64,000 nt of DNA from Malania oleifera (lineage: Eukaryota; Streptophyta; Magnoliopsida; Santalales; Ximeniaceae): assembly GCF_029873635.1 (NCBI RefSeq), contig NC_080418.1, forward strand, positions 11,883,562 to 11,947,561, read 5' to 3'. Below, piece after piece: positions 47,691-58,160 of the stretch (position 1 is the first letter of the stretch; each line of letters begins with the position of its first letter). The translations under genes and the position numbers were made by a program. The notes under the pieces are model-generated. The model saw only the letters and a list, made by a program, of their open reading frames with translations. It made no database searches and had not been told where the DNA came from.

Positions 47691-48378
47691 TATTGGCCTA
47701 ATAAGGCTTACAATTCTTATTTTGATGATAACAAATCAATGATGTGTTTAATATGGTTCAAGTGAAAGTTTTTCAGGAGAAAGACAAAGCTTAAGGCAAA
47801 GCTTAAATGAAAAGACAAAGCTCAAAAGCATAAGGAAGCCTATGGATTACAAAGAGATCTTAAAGAGCATGAGAATTAAAGATATACTAGTGAAAGCTCA
47901 AAGAAAATATTGGAAGCACAAAGATGATGGAAGAATAAGATTGAAGAACAAAGGATCATTTTTTTTTTTAGAAGTTCTAAATGTAAGTATTTCAAGTTAA
48001 TTTCAGATATAAATTGGTTTGAAGCTCTAAGAAATTAAGAAATATATTTTTAATATATATAGTCTAAAGAATATTTTTATAAATCAATGAAAAGAAAGGG
48101 TTTTTGAAAAGGAAAATATTTTGAAATAATGAAGAGCTATGCGACTGCAAAATTAAGTAAAGGGTTTTTCTAAAAGTCAGTAGTAAGACAGGCGACTGCC
48201 TAAACTTGTTAGGCGCCAACGTGAACATGACAGGCAACTGCCTTGGTTCTGGCAGGTGACTGCCAGTATTCTGTGTTGAGAGTTTGTTCTGTGATAGGCG
48301 ACTGCCAAGTCATGGTAGGTGACTGTCACTCGAATGTTGGCTTAAAAACTCTTAACGGAAAGATTTTTTAAACAAGGT

Positions 48379-48490
48379 TGTAGACACCCCATTTTTACCC
48401 AGACCCAATATATGTATTACTATTATTATTATTATTATTATTTATTATTATTATTATTTATTATTATTAATTTTCACTAATCTTATTATT

Positions 48491-48521
<31 letters not shown>

Positions 48522-51500
48522 GTATTATTATTATTTCTATTTTTATTATTACTTATTATTTTCATTATCATTCTTATTATTATTATTATTATTATTATTT
48601 TTTTTTATTAGTATTTTTTATTACTATTATTTTATTTATTATTATTATTATTATAGAATTATTATTATTACTTTTATTTTTATTTTTATTTATATTGTGT
48701 ATTATTATTATTATTATTTATTTTTCATTAGAATTATTATTATTTCTATTTTATTATTATTATTACTATTATTATTATTATTATTTTTTATTATCATTAT
48801 TATTAGTATTTCTTATTACTATTATTTTATTTATTATTATTATTATTTTATTACTTTTATTTTTATTTCTATTTATATTGTGTATTATTATTATTATTAT
48901 TATTTATTTATTTATCTTTGTTATTACTATCATTATTAATATTTTAATAAATATCATTATTTTCACCTTATTATTATTCTTATTATTATTACCATATTAA
49001 TAATTATTCTCATAAATATTATTTCCAAAAGAAAAAAAATACCATAAACTAAAAAGGAAAGGGGAGATTTAGGGTTTCTAATTTTTGCTCATAAATAAGC
49101 TTTTCTTCCCTTCAAAGAGGAGGGCCGGGGCTGCGCACACCAAAAAAAAAAAAAAAAAAATTCTGGCTCTCTTTCATACACCCGGCGCTGCACCGCCATA
49201 GCCACAGCCGGAGACATATAAAAAAAAATCCCTGCATAGCAGCTTCTGCTCCCCCTCACGGCAGCCATTCCTCTCCCATCTCCTTCAACTCTCCCACAGC
49301 CACCATCCTCTCCTTCCCCCGCTCTCTCCCTCAGTCCTCCACTCCGAACCAGCTCCACCCGAGACAACCAGTCAGCCACACCTCCGGCAACCACCTCTGC
49401 AACACCGGCCACTCCTGCTCCCGGCGTATCCCATTAAATCACAGAGCCCCGGCCACAATTGGCAGCAGCCCACACCAACGCTCGGTACTCCCCACCACAG
49501 CAAACCCGGCCAGGAGTAGTAGCACCACAGTCACCAGCAGGACCAGCCGCGAGCTCCGACACCAGCACTGCCGCCGGAGCAACCGCCCAGCCGCCCCGTC
49601 ACTCACTCTCGTCATCGTCGCCGTCGCTGCCGCTTATACTCCGACGACCTTACCTCCAGCAGCGCCCTCTGTAAGTCCCCCTACCCGTGCGCACACACAC
49701 ACCCACACATGCACCGAACGCACACACGCACACTGTTTGGATTTCTAGATTTAAAACTTTAAGTCTTTTTTTGTACATGCATATTATATGATTAATAATA
49801 GTTGTTTCATATGGCTACTATATATATATATTTGTTGTATATTAATCATAGAATTTCTATTAATATTGTTATTATTATTATTATGTATTAGTCATGTATT
49901 ATTATTAAAGTGTTTGTACAAGTATCGTAATAAAGCTTTTATTATTATTTTGTATTGACATCATTATTTTATATATACGTAATGGCTTGATTTAATACTT
50001 TCATTATTTTATTCTGATATGTAATAGCCTGTGTGTATTCTTTATTTATTTGACATATATTTTATCATTCCATACATGTGTGTTATTGACTTATGGTATT
50101 AATTTTTGTAGGTTTATTGTGTATTTATTGTCCATGTGCTTTCGCATGTAGTATATTTAGGGAGTTTTAATTTATGTCTAAATTTATTGTATATATTAAA
50201 TAATATTATTATTATTGGATTTTATTATTGTAATATGTGTTTTAACATTTAATATCCATGCAATATTTTCCTTGTTGTTATTTTTGTGTTGTAATACGCA
50301 TTGTAGTATTTCTGATGTTGTAACATTTGGTTAAATGATAATATCCAAGGTTATTTTAGCTTATTGGGAAATATCGTAATATTGGTTTATTTTTGCACAA
50401 GTATATATAAATATAAATATATGTTTTATTATTGAATGTTAAGCTCATGTATATGTATATTTACGTAATATTATTGTTGTATTATTATGTAATATTGTGT
50501 ATTCATATTATTGTTGTTATATTGTGGCTGTAGTTCAGTGGTGAGAATTCTAAGCTATTGCCGGTAAGTGATTTTGTATTATTTAGCATGTATTTTTAAT
50601 CGATGTTGTATTATTTAACAATTTATATTGTTTAGTGTTATTTTTACATTTTGTTTTATATGTTAGTATTTATGTTTTTAAAGGGTAAGTTTATCATGTT
50701 AATACGGTTTAATTTTTAGTTTATTTGCGTTATTTAAATTCGTTCACGGTTTTGGTTATGATTGTTTATTATTTAAATCATTTCATATTTTATGTGTAGG
50801 TTTATTTAGGATTTCGGTAGTTTTCACGTTTTCAGAAGGTTGATAATTTTATGTTTAAGTATTGTTTTAGGGTTTGAGTTATTTGCTTATTATTATTAGT
50901 CTTATTATTGCACATTAATTTTCGTCCACATCATTGCATATCAATTTCTAGTATTTTCATATTATTGAACACTCCTTGATAAAATTAAATTTATTTCCAT
51001 ATTTATTTTTAGGGTTCCCCTCTTGTGACATATTGATTTCTCTAGAGTTTGTATATATTTTCTATTAGATTCATAACTTGAATTGTTTCCATAATTAATT
51101 TTTTTCCCTTACATGTTTATAAAAGTACATAATTTCTAGGGTTTAATTTGTTTCCACATTGTCATTGTATATTAATGGTAAGACTTCGATTGTTTCCATA
51201 ACTATTATAGTATACATCCTATATTTATTCTAGGGATTAATTATCTCCATAATGACTATTGTCTCCATATTACTATCTATTAGGTGGGTTTATTATTAGG
51301 ATATGTCATTAGGTATTATAGCAATTTATTATTATATCCCTATTATTATTACACATATTAGGGTAATTTGATTTCTTAGTTTATTATCTTATTAATATAT
51401 ATTAAAACCTCCCACACTAGTATTTTCCTATAAAAATTTTATATATAATTTCAAAATGTTGGGAGTGTATTTTCTTAATTTTTTCCCTATGATTTTATTG

Positions 51501-51896
51501 CGGGGGGTATGAGCCTTCGGGCTTCACGTACCTTAAGCTCTGAGGGAATATATGTATATATTTATTTATTTATTTATTTTACCTATGTATTTATAAACTC
51601 ATAAAAAGGAGTAATTTAAAAACTTATTAAATTAACTTAGGGATAATTTCAAATTAATTAGGTACCGTTCGTAAGAACGGGCGCGTAGGGGGTGCTCGTA
51701 CCTTCCCCTCGCGTAACCGAACTCCCGACCCCAACTCTGGTAATGTAGACCGATTCTACCCCTAACGGGGTAGTAATCATGTGTTCAAACCGCACTAAAG
51801 GTTAGTGGCGACTCCTACACCATATTTTTCCTGAAAATATTAAAATGATTTTTATTTCGCCGCCCAGGGCACACGCGCTCCCGGGACGTCGCGACA
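48379..51896 (+). mobile_element. Tat/Ogre-type gypsy solo LTR
   Basis: 3518 bases, TGTAGACACC...GTCGCGACA, flanked by AAGGT (48374-48378 and 51897-51901); the uninterrupted sequence is seen in the 3' LTR near 60470. The end region with GTGCTCGTACCTTCCCC, CGAACTCCCGACCC and GGCGACTCC (51690-51815) is characteristic of Tat/Ogre LTRs. Inside are an ATT microsatellite (48415-49000), a G+C-rich pyrimidine-biased block (49115-49730) with TATA-like words near 49090 and 49217, and a long A+T-rich part. No coding region. Confidence 0.8.
48415..49000. repeat. ATT microsatellite with internal 183-bp duplication
   Basis: Almost pure T-rich ATT repeats with scattered C and G. A landmark, TATATTGTGTATTATT, occurs at 48691 and again at 48874, with similar flanks, giving a duplication of about 183 bases. 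Translated frames here are Tyr/Ile/Leu runs and not genes. Confidence 0.9.
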
Positions 51897-52446
51897 AAGG
51901 TTTTTGGACATAATTATTTAAAAATACTTGAAAACTATTTTAAGGAAACTTTGGGGATAAGGAATTGCTTCTAAACATCTATAAGTAGCCCCAATCTTCA
52001 AAGGTTTGAGATACCAAGCAATCTTCAAGCATTCAAAGTTCTCAAAGGCTCTCAAACTCTCTTGTGTTCAAACTACTGATTTGCTACTGATTTATACTTC
52101 GAAGCAAAGCTTTCAAAGTCAGAATCTTTCACATTTTGAAAGATATTTGGTGATTCATACTAAGTATTGAGCTTCAAATTCTTTTATATTTGAATTACTT
52201 TGAAGTATTATTGTGCTGATTGTTGTACTAACCTACTCTGCTGTGAGTGTGTTTTCTTGTACATAAAATCTCTTTATCTTGATTTTTATTCATAGACGAT
52301 TCAGGGCTATAGAATCGTTGGACCAAACAAGGGAATATTGTTTGGAGAGGCGGGCTCTAGCCTAACAGAAGGAGTGTTTTGTAATCGGTATTGTTCCACC
52401 CATCAACGAAACTAAACTAGTAAATCCTTTGGTGGTTTGCCAAAGG

Positions 52447-52479
52447 CGAGGACGTAGGCTGGGTATAAGCCGAACCTCG
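52447..52479 (+). promoter_or_regulatory. Conserved stem-loop in R/U5 of copia 3 5' LTR
   Basis: CGAGG (52447-52451) pairs with CCTCG (52475-52479), and inside it GGCT pairs with AGCC. Immediately upstream CCTTTGG and CCAAAGG (about 52426-52446) form a second hairpin with a 7-base loop. The same pair occurs at 60991-61044 in the 3' LTR and in copia 1 and 2. Placement downstream of TATA suggests a role in the RNA; none is proven. Confidence 0.55.
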
Positions 52480-52918
52480 TAAAATCTTGTGTCTCTCTCT
52501 CTCTCTTCCTTACTCTTTATTTTTTTTTCAGCAAAGACTTATAATCTGCGTGTATGCTTTTAATTGATTAATTCTGAGTGTTTAGTTGTTAAATAGACCG
52601 GAGGATAATTTGTTTTTGGTTTGATCGGCATTGATTGCGAAAACTAAAAGGGACTACGTTGGTGGATCAACCGAAACTTATTAATCTAAAAGTTTGTTTA
52701 AAAACTAAACATAAGGAAGACTTGTGAGTTTTTGAACAAACACAGGGCTTATACAAATTCATCAATTTGTTACAAGGTGATTGAGTTTTTGATTGATTGT
52801 GGATTGAATTGTTTTCATATTTAATTGTTGTGATTGATTGACAATTAAGAATAAAAATTAAAAATAATTTTAAAAATACCAATTCACCCCCCTCTTAGGA
52901 AGCTGTCCTAATTTCAAT

Positions 52919-52931
52919 TGGTATAAGAGCC
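52919..52931 (+). promoter_or_regulatory. Primer-binding site of copia 3
   Basis: TGGTATAAGAGCC starts 2 bases after the LTR end. It has one difference from the initiator Met-tRNA complement. Confidence 0.9.
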
Positions 52932-52974
52932 TAGTTATAGCAAATTCTTAACAAGCAACTATAAAAAGATCTAA

Positions 52975-54135
52975 ATGGCTAACATAGGAGTAGCTCCTTT
53001 TGGAGAGGGCCAATCCTCAACTCGTCCACCAATCTTTTGTGGACACAATTACACCTTTTGGAAAAAGAGAATGCAAATCTACCTCCAACACATGGATTGG
53101 AAAGCTTGGGAAGTAGTTGTAGATGGAGACCTTGTTCCTATCAAAATAATAGATGGAAAACATATTCCAAAAGAGAAAAGGGATATGATTGATTCAGATT
53201 ATAAGATGCTTCAAATAAACTCAAGTGCTATAAATGCCTTATATTGTGCCTTAGATGCTAATGAATTTAATAGGGTAATGGCTTGTAAAACAGAAAAAGA
53301 AATACAGGACAAATTAGAAGTCACATATGAAGGAACCATTGATGTAAGGGACAATAGAATATACATGTTAACTAGTGAATATGAAGCATTCAAAATGAAT
53401 TCAGATGAATCCATATCAAGTATTTACGCAAGATTCACCCACAAAATTAACTCCCTAAGTGCTTTAGGTAAAACATATAGCACCTACGAAATGATTAGGA
53501 AAATTTCGAGAGGCCTTCCCTCAATATGGGAACCTAAGGCTACAGCAATTACCGAAGGAAGGAACCTTAAGACTACCTCCTTAGATGAACTCATAGGTTC
53601 ACTTATTACTTATGAAATGGCTCTAAAAGAAAGAAATCATAAACCAAAGCATAAGAAATCTATTGCACTAAAAGCATCAAGCCACATCTTAAGCGAAGAA
53701 GAAAGTGAATCAAGTGATTTGGATCAAGATGAATTAGCATTCATCACTAAGAGGTTAGGAAAGTTTTATAGAAGGAATAAAATATTTCCTAAGAAGTTCA
53801 ACAAAAGAAAAACTGAAAAGGTAGAATCAAGTAGAAAAGAAAATAAAAGTAAAAATGAACCTCCTATATGCTATCATTGTAAGAAACCAGGACATATCAA
53901 ACCAGATTGCCCTTTGCTCAAGAAAGACAAGAAGAAAAAGAAGGAAGCTATGAAGGCTACTTGGGATGACTCAAGCTCCAGTGAAACTAAAAACGAATCA
54001 AGTGGACAAGAGATGGCAAACGTATGCTTCGTGGCGAATGATGAAGAGGTAAACTCCTACTACTCTTCAACCGAATCTAGCAATGAATCTTATGATAAGT
54101 CTTGTGATAGTATGCCCTCATACAAAGAATTATAA
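52975..54135 (+). CDS. copia 3 gag, cut by a nonsense codon
   Basis: 386-residue open frame starting 44 bases after the primer site. Residues about 20-230 are the copia gag domain (IFCGHNYTFWKKRM, INALYCALDANEF, SLDELIGSL). A basic stretch follows, with the CCHC knuckle CYHCKKPGHIKPDC at residues 299-312, then a Lys run and a Ser/Glu-rich tail. The TAA at 54133 stands where copia 2 has CAA, and the same frame continues into 54136-54759. Gag would form the RNA-packaging particle. Confidence 0.85.
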   Translation: MANIGVAPFGEGQSSTRPPIFCGHNYTFWKKRMQIYLQHMDWKAWEVVVDGDLVPIKIIDGKHIPKEKRDMIDSDYKMLQINSSAINALYCALDANEFNRVMACKTEKEIQDKLEVTYEGTIDVRDNRIYMLTSEYEAFKMNSDESISSIYARFTHKINSLSALGKTYSTYEMIRKISRGLPSIWEPKATAITEGRNLKTTSLDELIGSLITYEMALKERNHKPKHKKSIALKASSHILSEEESESSDLDQDELAFITKRLGKFYRRNKIFPKKFNKRKTEKVESSRKENKSKNEPPICYHCKKPGHIKPDCPLLKKDKKKKKEAMKATWDDSSSSETKNESSGQEMANVCFVANDEEVNSYYSSTESSNESYDKSCDSMPSYKEL

Positions 54136-54759
54136 GCTGAATTATTTTCTTTACATAAAAGATTCATAAAAATTTTCGAAAGAAATATAACCTTAAAAGA
54201 TCAAAATAAAGAACTTTTGAAACAACTTGAATCATTTAAAAATATTGAAGAAGAAAAGGATTCTTGTATAAAGAAGTTAGAAGAAGAAGTAAGTAAAGCA
54301 ACTCAAGAATTAACCAAAACTCATAAAAAAAAATTAACTAAAAAGGATCAAGAAATAAATGAACTAAAGAAATTAGTAGAAGATAAAGAACAAGTTATAT
54401 ATAATTTTACTAAAGGGCAAGATAATTTTGGAAAAATGATTGGACAGCAAAGGATACATGGGAATAAAGAAGGAATAGGTTACAATGGTAAACCAAACAA
54501 AAAGAACAAGAAATTATACATGGGATATTTTGTAAAGGAAGCCAAGCACTATGCTAGCACTTCCTCACACAACAAACATGAACACACTACTTGTTATATG
54601 TGCAAGACCAAAGGTCATGTAATGTTTGATTGCCCACTAAAAAGGAAGTATGTTAAAATACAAGGTGAATGGAAAGTTAACAATGGATCTAACAAAAAAA
54701 TAAAGAAAGTTAGAAGGATTTGGGTTCCTAAAACTAACCAAATGAATCCCCCATTGTAG
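54136..54759 (+). pseudogene. copia 3 gag extension with coiled coil and second zinc knuckle
   Basis: In frame with gag after the stop. A long Lys/Glu-rich heptad-like segment (54217-54420) suggests a coiled coil. The second knuckle CYMCKTKGHVMFDC is at 54592-54633. It ends at TAG before the protease, where copia 2 has a sense codon. Two separate knuckles around a coiled coil are a notable gag layout shared by all three SIRE-like copies here. Confidence 0.8.
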
Positions 54760-55212
54760 GTATGTTTTAGGACAACATCATCAACGGACAAGTGGTACTT
54801 GGACAGCGGGTGTTGAAGACACATGACCGGTGATAAGACCAAGTTCACCTCTTTAAAACAAGAGGATGGAGGATATGTCACCTTCGGCGATAATGCTAAA
54901 GGTAAGATAATTGGCATCGAAAGAATAGGTAAAGAACCTTCTATTACTATTGATAATGTATTATTGGTAGAAGGATTAAAACATAATCTTTTAAGCATAA
55001 GCCAATTAAGTGACAAAGGGTTTGAAATAATATTTAAGAAAGAAAAATGCATTATTCAAAATCCCAAAGAAATTAAAATCTTATTTATAGCTCTTAGGAT
55101 AAATAATGTTTATTGTATAAATCTTGAAAATCTAACAAATCAAAACGTAACTTGTTTGGCAGCTATGAATGATATAAGTTAGCTATGACATAGAAAGTTA
55201 GGACATGGTAGC
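54760..55212 (+). pseudogene. copia 3 protease and linker
   Basis: The protease active site WYLDSGC (DSG at 54802-54810) is followed at once by TGA (54814-54816) in place of the Ser codon seen in copia 1 and 2. A further open frame (54823-55182) covers the rest of the protease and the linker (NVLLVEGLKHNLLSISQL). Two Trp codons of the WLWH motif are TAG and TGA near 55180-55190. Confidence 0.8.
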
Positions 55213-57255
55213 ATGGACTTATTATCCAAATTATCAAAGAAAAATCTTGTAAAAGGATTACCAAATACTAAATTTATAAAAGACAAGATATGTGACGCGT
55301 GCCAAAAAGGAAAGCAAGTAAAAACTAGCTTTAAAAAGAAAAAGTATATATCCACTAAAAGACCCCTAGAACTTTTACATTTAGATTTATTTGGTCCAAC
55401 TAGAACCCCAAGTCTAGGAGGAAAACAATATGCTTTTGTAATAGTATATGATTATTCAAGATTTACTTGGGTATTATTTCTATCTAATAAAGATGAAACT
55501 TGTAATATGTTAATTTCCTTATGTAAGAAATTACAAAATGAGGAAAGCTACAATGTAACAAGTTTTAGAAGTGACCAAGGAAAAGAATTTAAGAACAAGG
55601 AAGTCAATAAATTTTGTAATGAACATAGAATATCTCACAATTTTTCAGCTCCTAGAACTCCTCAACAAAATGGAGTTGTAGAAAGAAAAAATAGAACCTT
55701 ACAAGAAATGGCAAGAACTATGCTTAATGAGAATAATTTACCTAAATACTTTTGGGTTGAAGCTGTAAACACAGCTTGTTGTATTATAAATAGGGTATCT
55801 ATAAGATCAAGTATAGATAAAACACCATATGAATTATGGAAAGAAAGAAAACCTAATATTGCTTACTTTCATGTTTTTGGGTGCAAATGCTTTATTCTCA
55901 ACACTAAAGATGATTTAGGAAAGTTTGGTGCAAAATATGATGAAGGAATCTTTTTAGGCTACTCTCTAAATAGCAAAGCCTATAGGGTCTATAATAAGAG
56001 AACTCTTACTATCATTGAATCAATACACATAACATTTGATGAATCCAACATTTATGAAAATAAAATTCAGAATGATGAAAAAGAAGATGTTCCACAAAAT
56101 GAAGAAGATCTTAAAATAAAGGAAGAAAATATTAAAGATACTTCAAATGAAAACATTGTGGAAAGTCTAGAACTACCTACAGAATGGAAATATTCAAAAA
56201 TTCATCCAAAAGAACAAATACTTGGAGAAACTTCAAAAGGTATAACCACTCAAGCTTCTTTGAAAAATATTTGCAATCATTATGCCTTTTTATCTCAAGA
56301 AGAACCCAAAAATATTGATGAAACTTTAAAAGATGACTCTTGGATTATAGCTATGCAAGAGGAACTAAATCAATTTGAAAGAAGTCAAGTATGGGAACTT
56401 ATACCAAAACCCAAAGACAAATCAATCATAAGAACTAAATGGGTGTTTATAAATAAAAAGGATGAAAATGGAGTTGTTGTAAGAAATAAAGTTAGGCTAG
56501 TAGCTCAAGGATATAATCAAGAAGAAGGTATTGATTATGATGAAACTTTTGCCCCTGTAGCAAGAATGGAAGCGATTAGGATGCTCTTAGCTTATGCAGC
56601 CTATAGGGATTTCAAATTGTATCAAATGGATGTAAAGAGTGTTTTTTTAAATGGATATATAAATGAAGAGGTTTATGTAAAACAACCTCCAGGTTTTGAA
56701 AATTCAAAAAATCCAGATTATGTATTTAAGTTAACTAAAGCTCTATATGGATTAAAGCAAGCTCCTAGAGGTTGGTATGAAAGACTAAGCAAGTTCCTAA
56801 TTCAAAATAATTTCTTAAGAGGAAAAATAGATAGTACGTTGTTTATAAAAACGAAAAATAAAGACATGCTTATAATACAAATTTATGTTGATGATATTAT
56901 TTTTGGGGCAACCAATGAGAATTTATGTAATGAATTTGCTAAATCCATGCAAAAAGAGTTTGAGATGAGTACGATGAGAGAATTAAATTATTTTCTACGA
57001 TTACAAATCAAACAAGCAAAGAATGGAAGTTTCATAAATCAAACTAAATATATTAAAGATATGTTAAAAAAGTTTGATATGGAAGAAAGTAAACCTATAG
57101 GAACTCCTATGAGTACTTCAACTAGTCTTGACAAATATGAAAAAGGGAAACAAGTTGATACTAAGCATTATCGAGGAATGATAGGAAGTTTACTTTATTT
57201 AACAGCAAGTAGATTGGATATTATGTTTAGTGTATGTATGTGTACAAGGTTTTAG
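55213..57255 (+). CDS. copia 3 integrase and reverse transcriptase, 680 codons open
   Basis: Pre-integrase zinc domain (from GHGSMD; CDACQKGKQ), integrase core with Asp in LDLFGP, Asp in RSDQGKEF and Glu in NGVVERKN, and GCKCFI/FLGYSLNSKAYRVYN. An acidic linker follows. RT begins at about residue 380 (WELIPKPKD, TKWVF, RLVAQGYNQEEGIDYDETFAPVAR) with FLNGYINEEVYVKQPPGF and the catalytic YVDD near 56884-56895. Ends just before RNase H at a TAG where Gln is expected. All catalytic residues are present, but the rest of the element is broken. Confidence 0.88.
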   Translation: MDLLSKLSKKNLVKGLPNTKFIKDKICDACQKGKQVKTSFKKKKYISTKRPLELLHLDLFGPTRTPSLGGKQYAFVIVYDYSRFTWVLFLSNKDETCNMLISLCKKLQNEESYNVTSFRSDQGKEFKNKEVNKFCNEHRISHNFSAPRTPQQNGVVERKNRTLQEMARTMLNENNLPKYFWVEAVNTACCIINRVSIRSSIDKTPYELWKERKPNIAYFHVFGCKCFILNTKDDLGKFGAKYDEGIFLGYSLNSKAYRVYNKRTLTIIESIHITFDESNIYENKIQNDEKEDVPQNEEDLKIKEENIKDTSNENIVESLELPTEWKYSKIHPKEQILGETSKGITTQASLKNICNHYAFLSQEEPKNIDETLKDDSWIIAMQEELNQFERSQVWELIPKPKDKSIIRTKWVFINKKDENGVVVRNKVRLVAQGYNQEEGIDYDETFAPVARMEAIRMLLAYAAYRDFKLYQMDVKSVFLNGYINEEVYVKQPPGFENSKNPDYVFKLTKALYGLKQAPRGWYERLSKFLIQNNFLRGKIDSTLFIKTKNKDMLIIQIYVDDIIFGATNENLCNEFAKSMQKEFEMSTMRELNYFLRLQIKQAKNGSFINQTKYIKDMLKKFDMEESKPIGTPMSTSTSLDKYEKGKQVDTKHYRGMIGSLLYLTASRLDIMFSVCMCTRF

Positions 57256-57836
57256 TCAGCTCCTAAGGAATCACACCCAACACCGGTCAAAAGAATCCTT
57301 AGATATCTATTAGGCACACTTGAACTAGGTTTATGATATCCAAAGGAATCTGAATTTGAAATGATTAGTTATTCAGATGCAGACTTTGCTGGATGTAGAA
57401 TAGATAGAAAAAGCACAAGAAGAACGTGTCATTTTCTAGGACATTCTTTAGTTTCATGGTCTTCAAAGAAACAAAACTCTGTATCATTATCCACAGTAGA
57501 AGCAGAATGCATGCTGTAGGAAGTTGTTGTGCCCAAACATTGTATATGAAACAACAATTAAAAGATTTTAAAATACAATATCAAACTATTCCCATAAAAT
57601 GTGACAACACAAGTGCCATTAATATTTCAAAAAATCCAGCATCTCACTCAAGAACAAAACACATTGACATAAAACATCATTTCTTGAGAGATCATGTACA
57701 AAACGAAGATATAATGCTAGAATTTGTAAATAGAAATGACCAATTAGAAAATATTTTCACAAAACCTTTAGCAGAAGAAAGATTCATATTTATAAGAAGA
57801 GAATTGGGCATGCTACATAGTCGTGAAGTAATTTAA
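57256..57836 (+). pseudogene. copia 3 RNase H
   Basis: Continues RT (SAPKESH, RILRYLLGTL) with stops near 57255 and 57334. It keeps SDADFAG and STVEAE, then shifts frame near 57505. The second part (57515-57836) has KCDNTSAINISKNP, SRTKHIDIKHHFLRD and IFTKPLAEERF. The pol reading ends at 57836. Confidence 0.85.
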
Positions 57837-58160
57837 ATTTTTCTCTGCTTGGTAGGCGTCTGCCACCAAGGTGCCAGGCAACTACCAGGCTACTGACTTT
57901 TCAGATTTCATAGACAGGCACCTGCCACATTCAAGCAGGCGACTGCCTCGTGGTGGGTAGGGTTTAAAACTCTGTTTTAAGCCATTTTAACTTCCATCAG
58001 GCGCCTGCTCATTCATCTTTCTCTCTGAAATTTTTCGTCTCTACCTTTTTTCGTAGACATACCTCGCTCAAATCAACTTGAAACCAAGGTTCTAATCCTT
58101 CCTACACACCAAATCACAAACCTAACTTAGGGTTTCTTTGTTCTTCTCCTCCATACAAAT
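57837..58160 (+). promoter_or_regulatory. Internal palindrome cluster of copia 3 ahead of ORF3
   Basis: Spacer between RNase H and ORF3. It contains GACAGGCACCTGCC (57913-57926), AGCAGGCGACTGCC (57934-57947) and degenerate copies near 57852, 57873 and 57996. These are the same words as in the copia 3 LTR array. They lie 150-310 bases upstream of the ORF3 ATG at 58161. The equivalent spacer in copia 2 has its own LTR's version of the word. Confidence 0.6.

Larger units (their letters stand above)
47691..52916 (+). repeat. 5' LTR of copia 3, interrupted
   Basis: LTR parts 47691-48378 and 51902-52916. The first base pair is TA instead of TG. The palindrome array is at about 48140-48345. The TATA box reads TATAAGTA (51980-51987), against TATAAATA in the 3' LTR. 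The stem-loop pair lies at about 52426-52479. It ends TTTCA at 52916. Relative to the 3' LTR it lacks about 25 bases of array near 48130. Confidence 0.88.

Noticed and set aside
48695..49000. Tyr/Ile/Leu-rich ORFs that look like membrane proteins
   Set aside because: They are translations of an ATT microsatellite.
49089..49674. Ala/Gly- and Pro/Ala-rich ORFs in the Tat LTR
   Set aside because: They arise from the G+C-rich leader-like block, lack domain similarity and occur on both strands.
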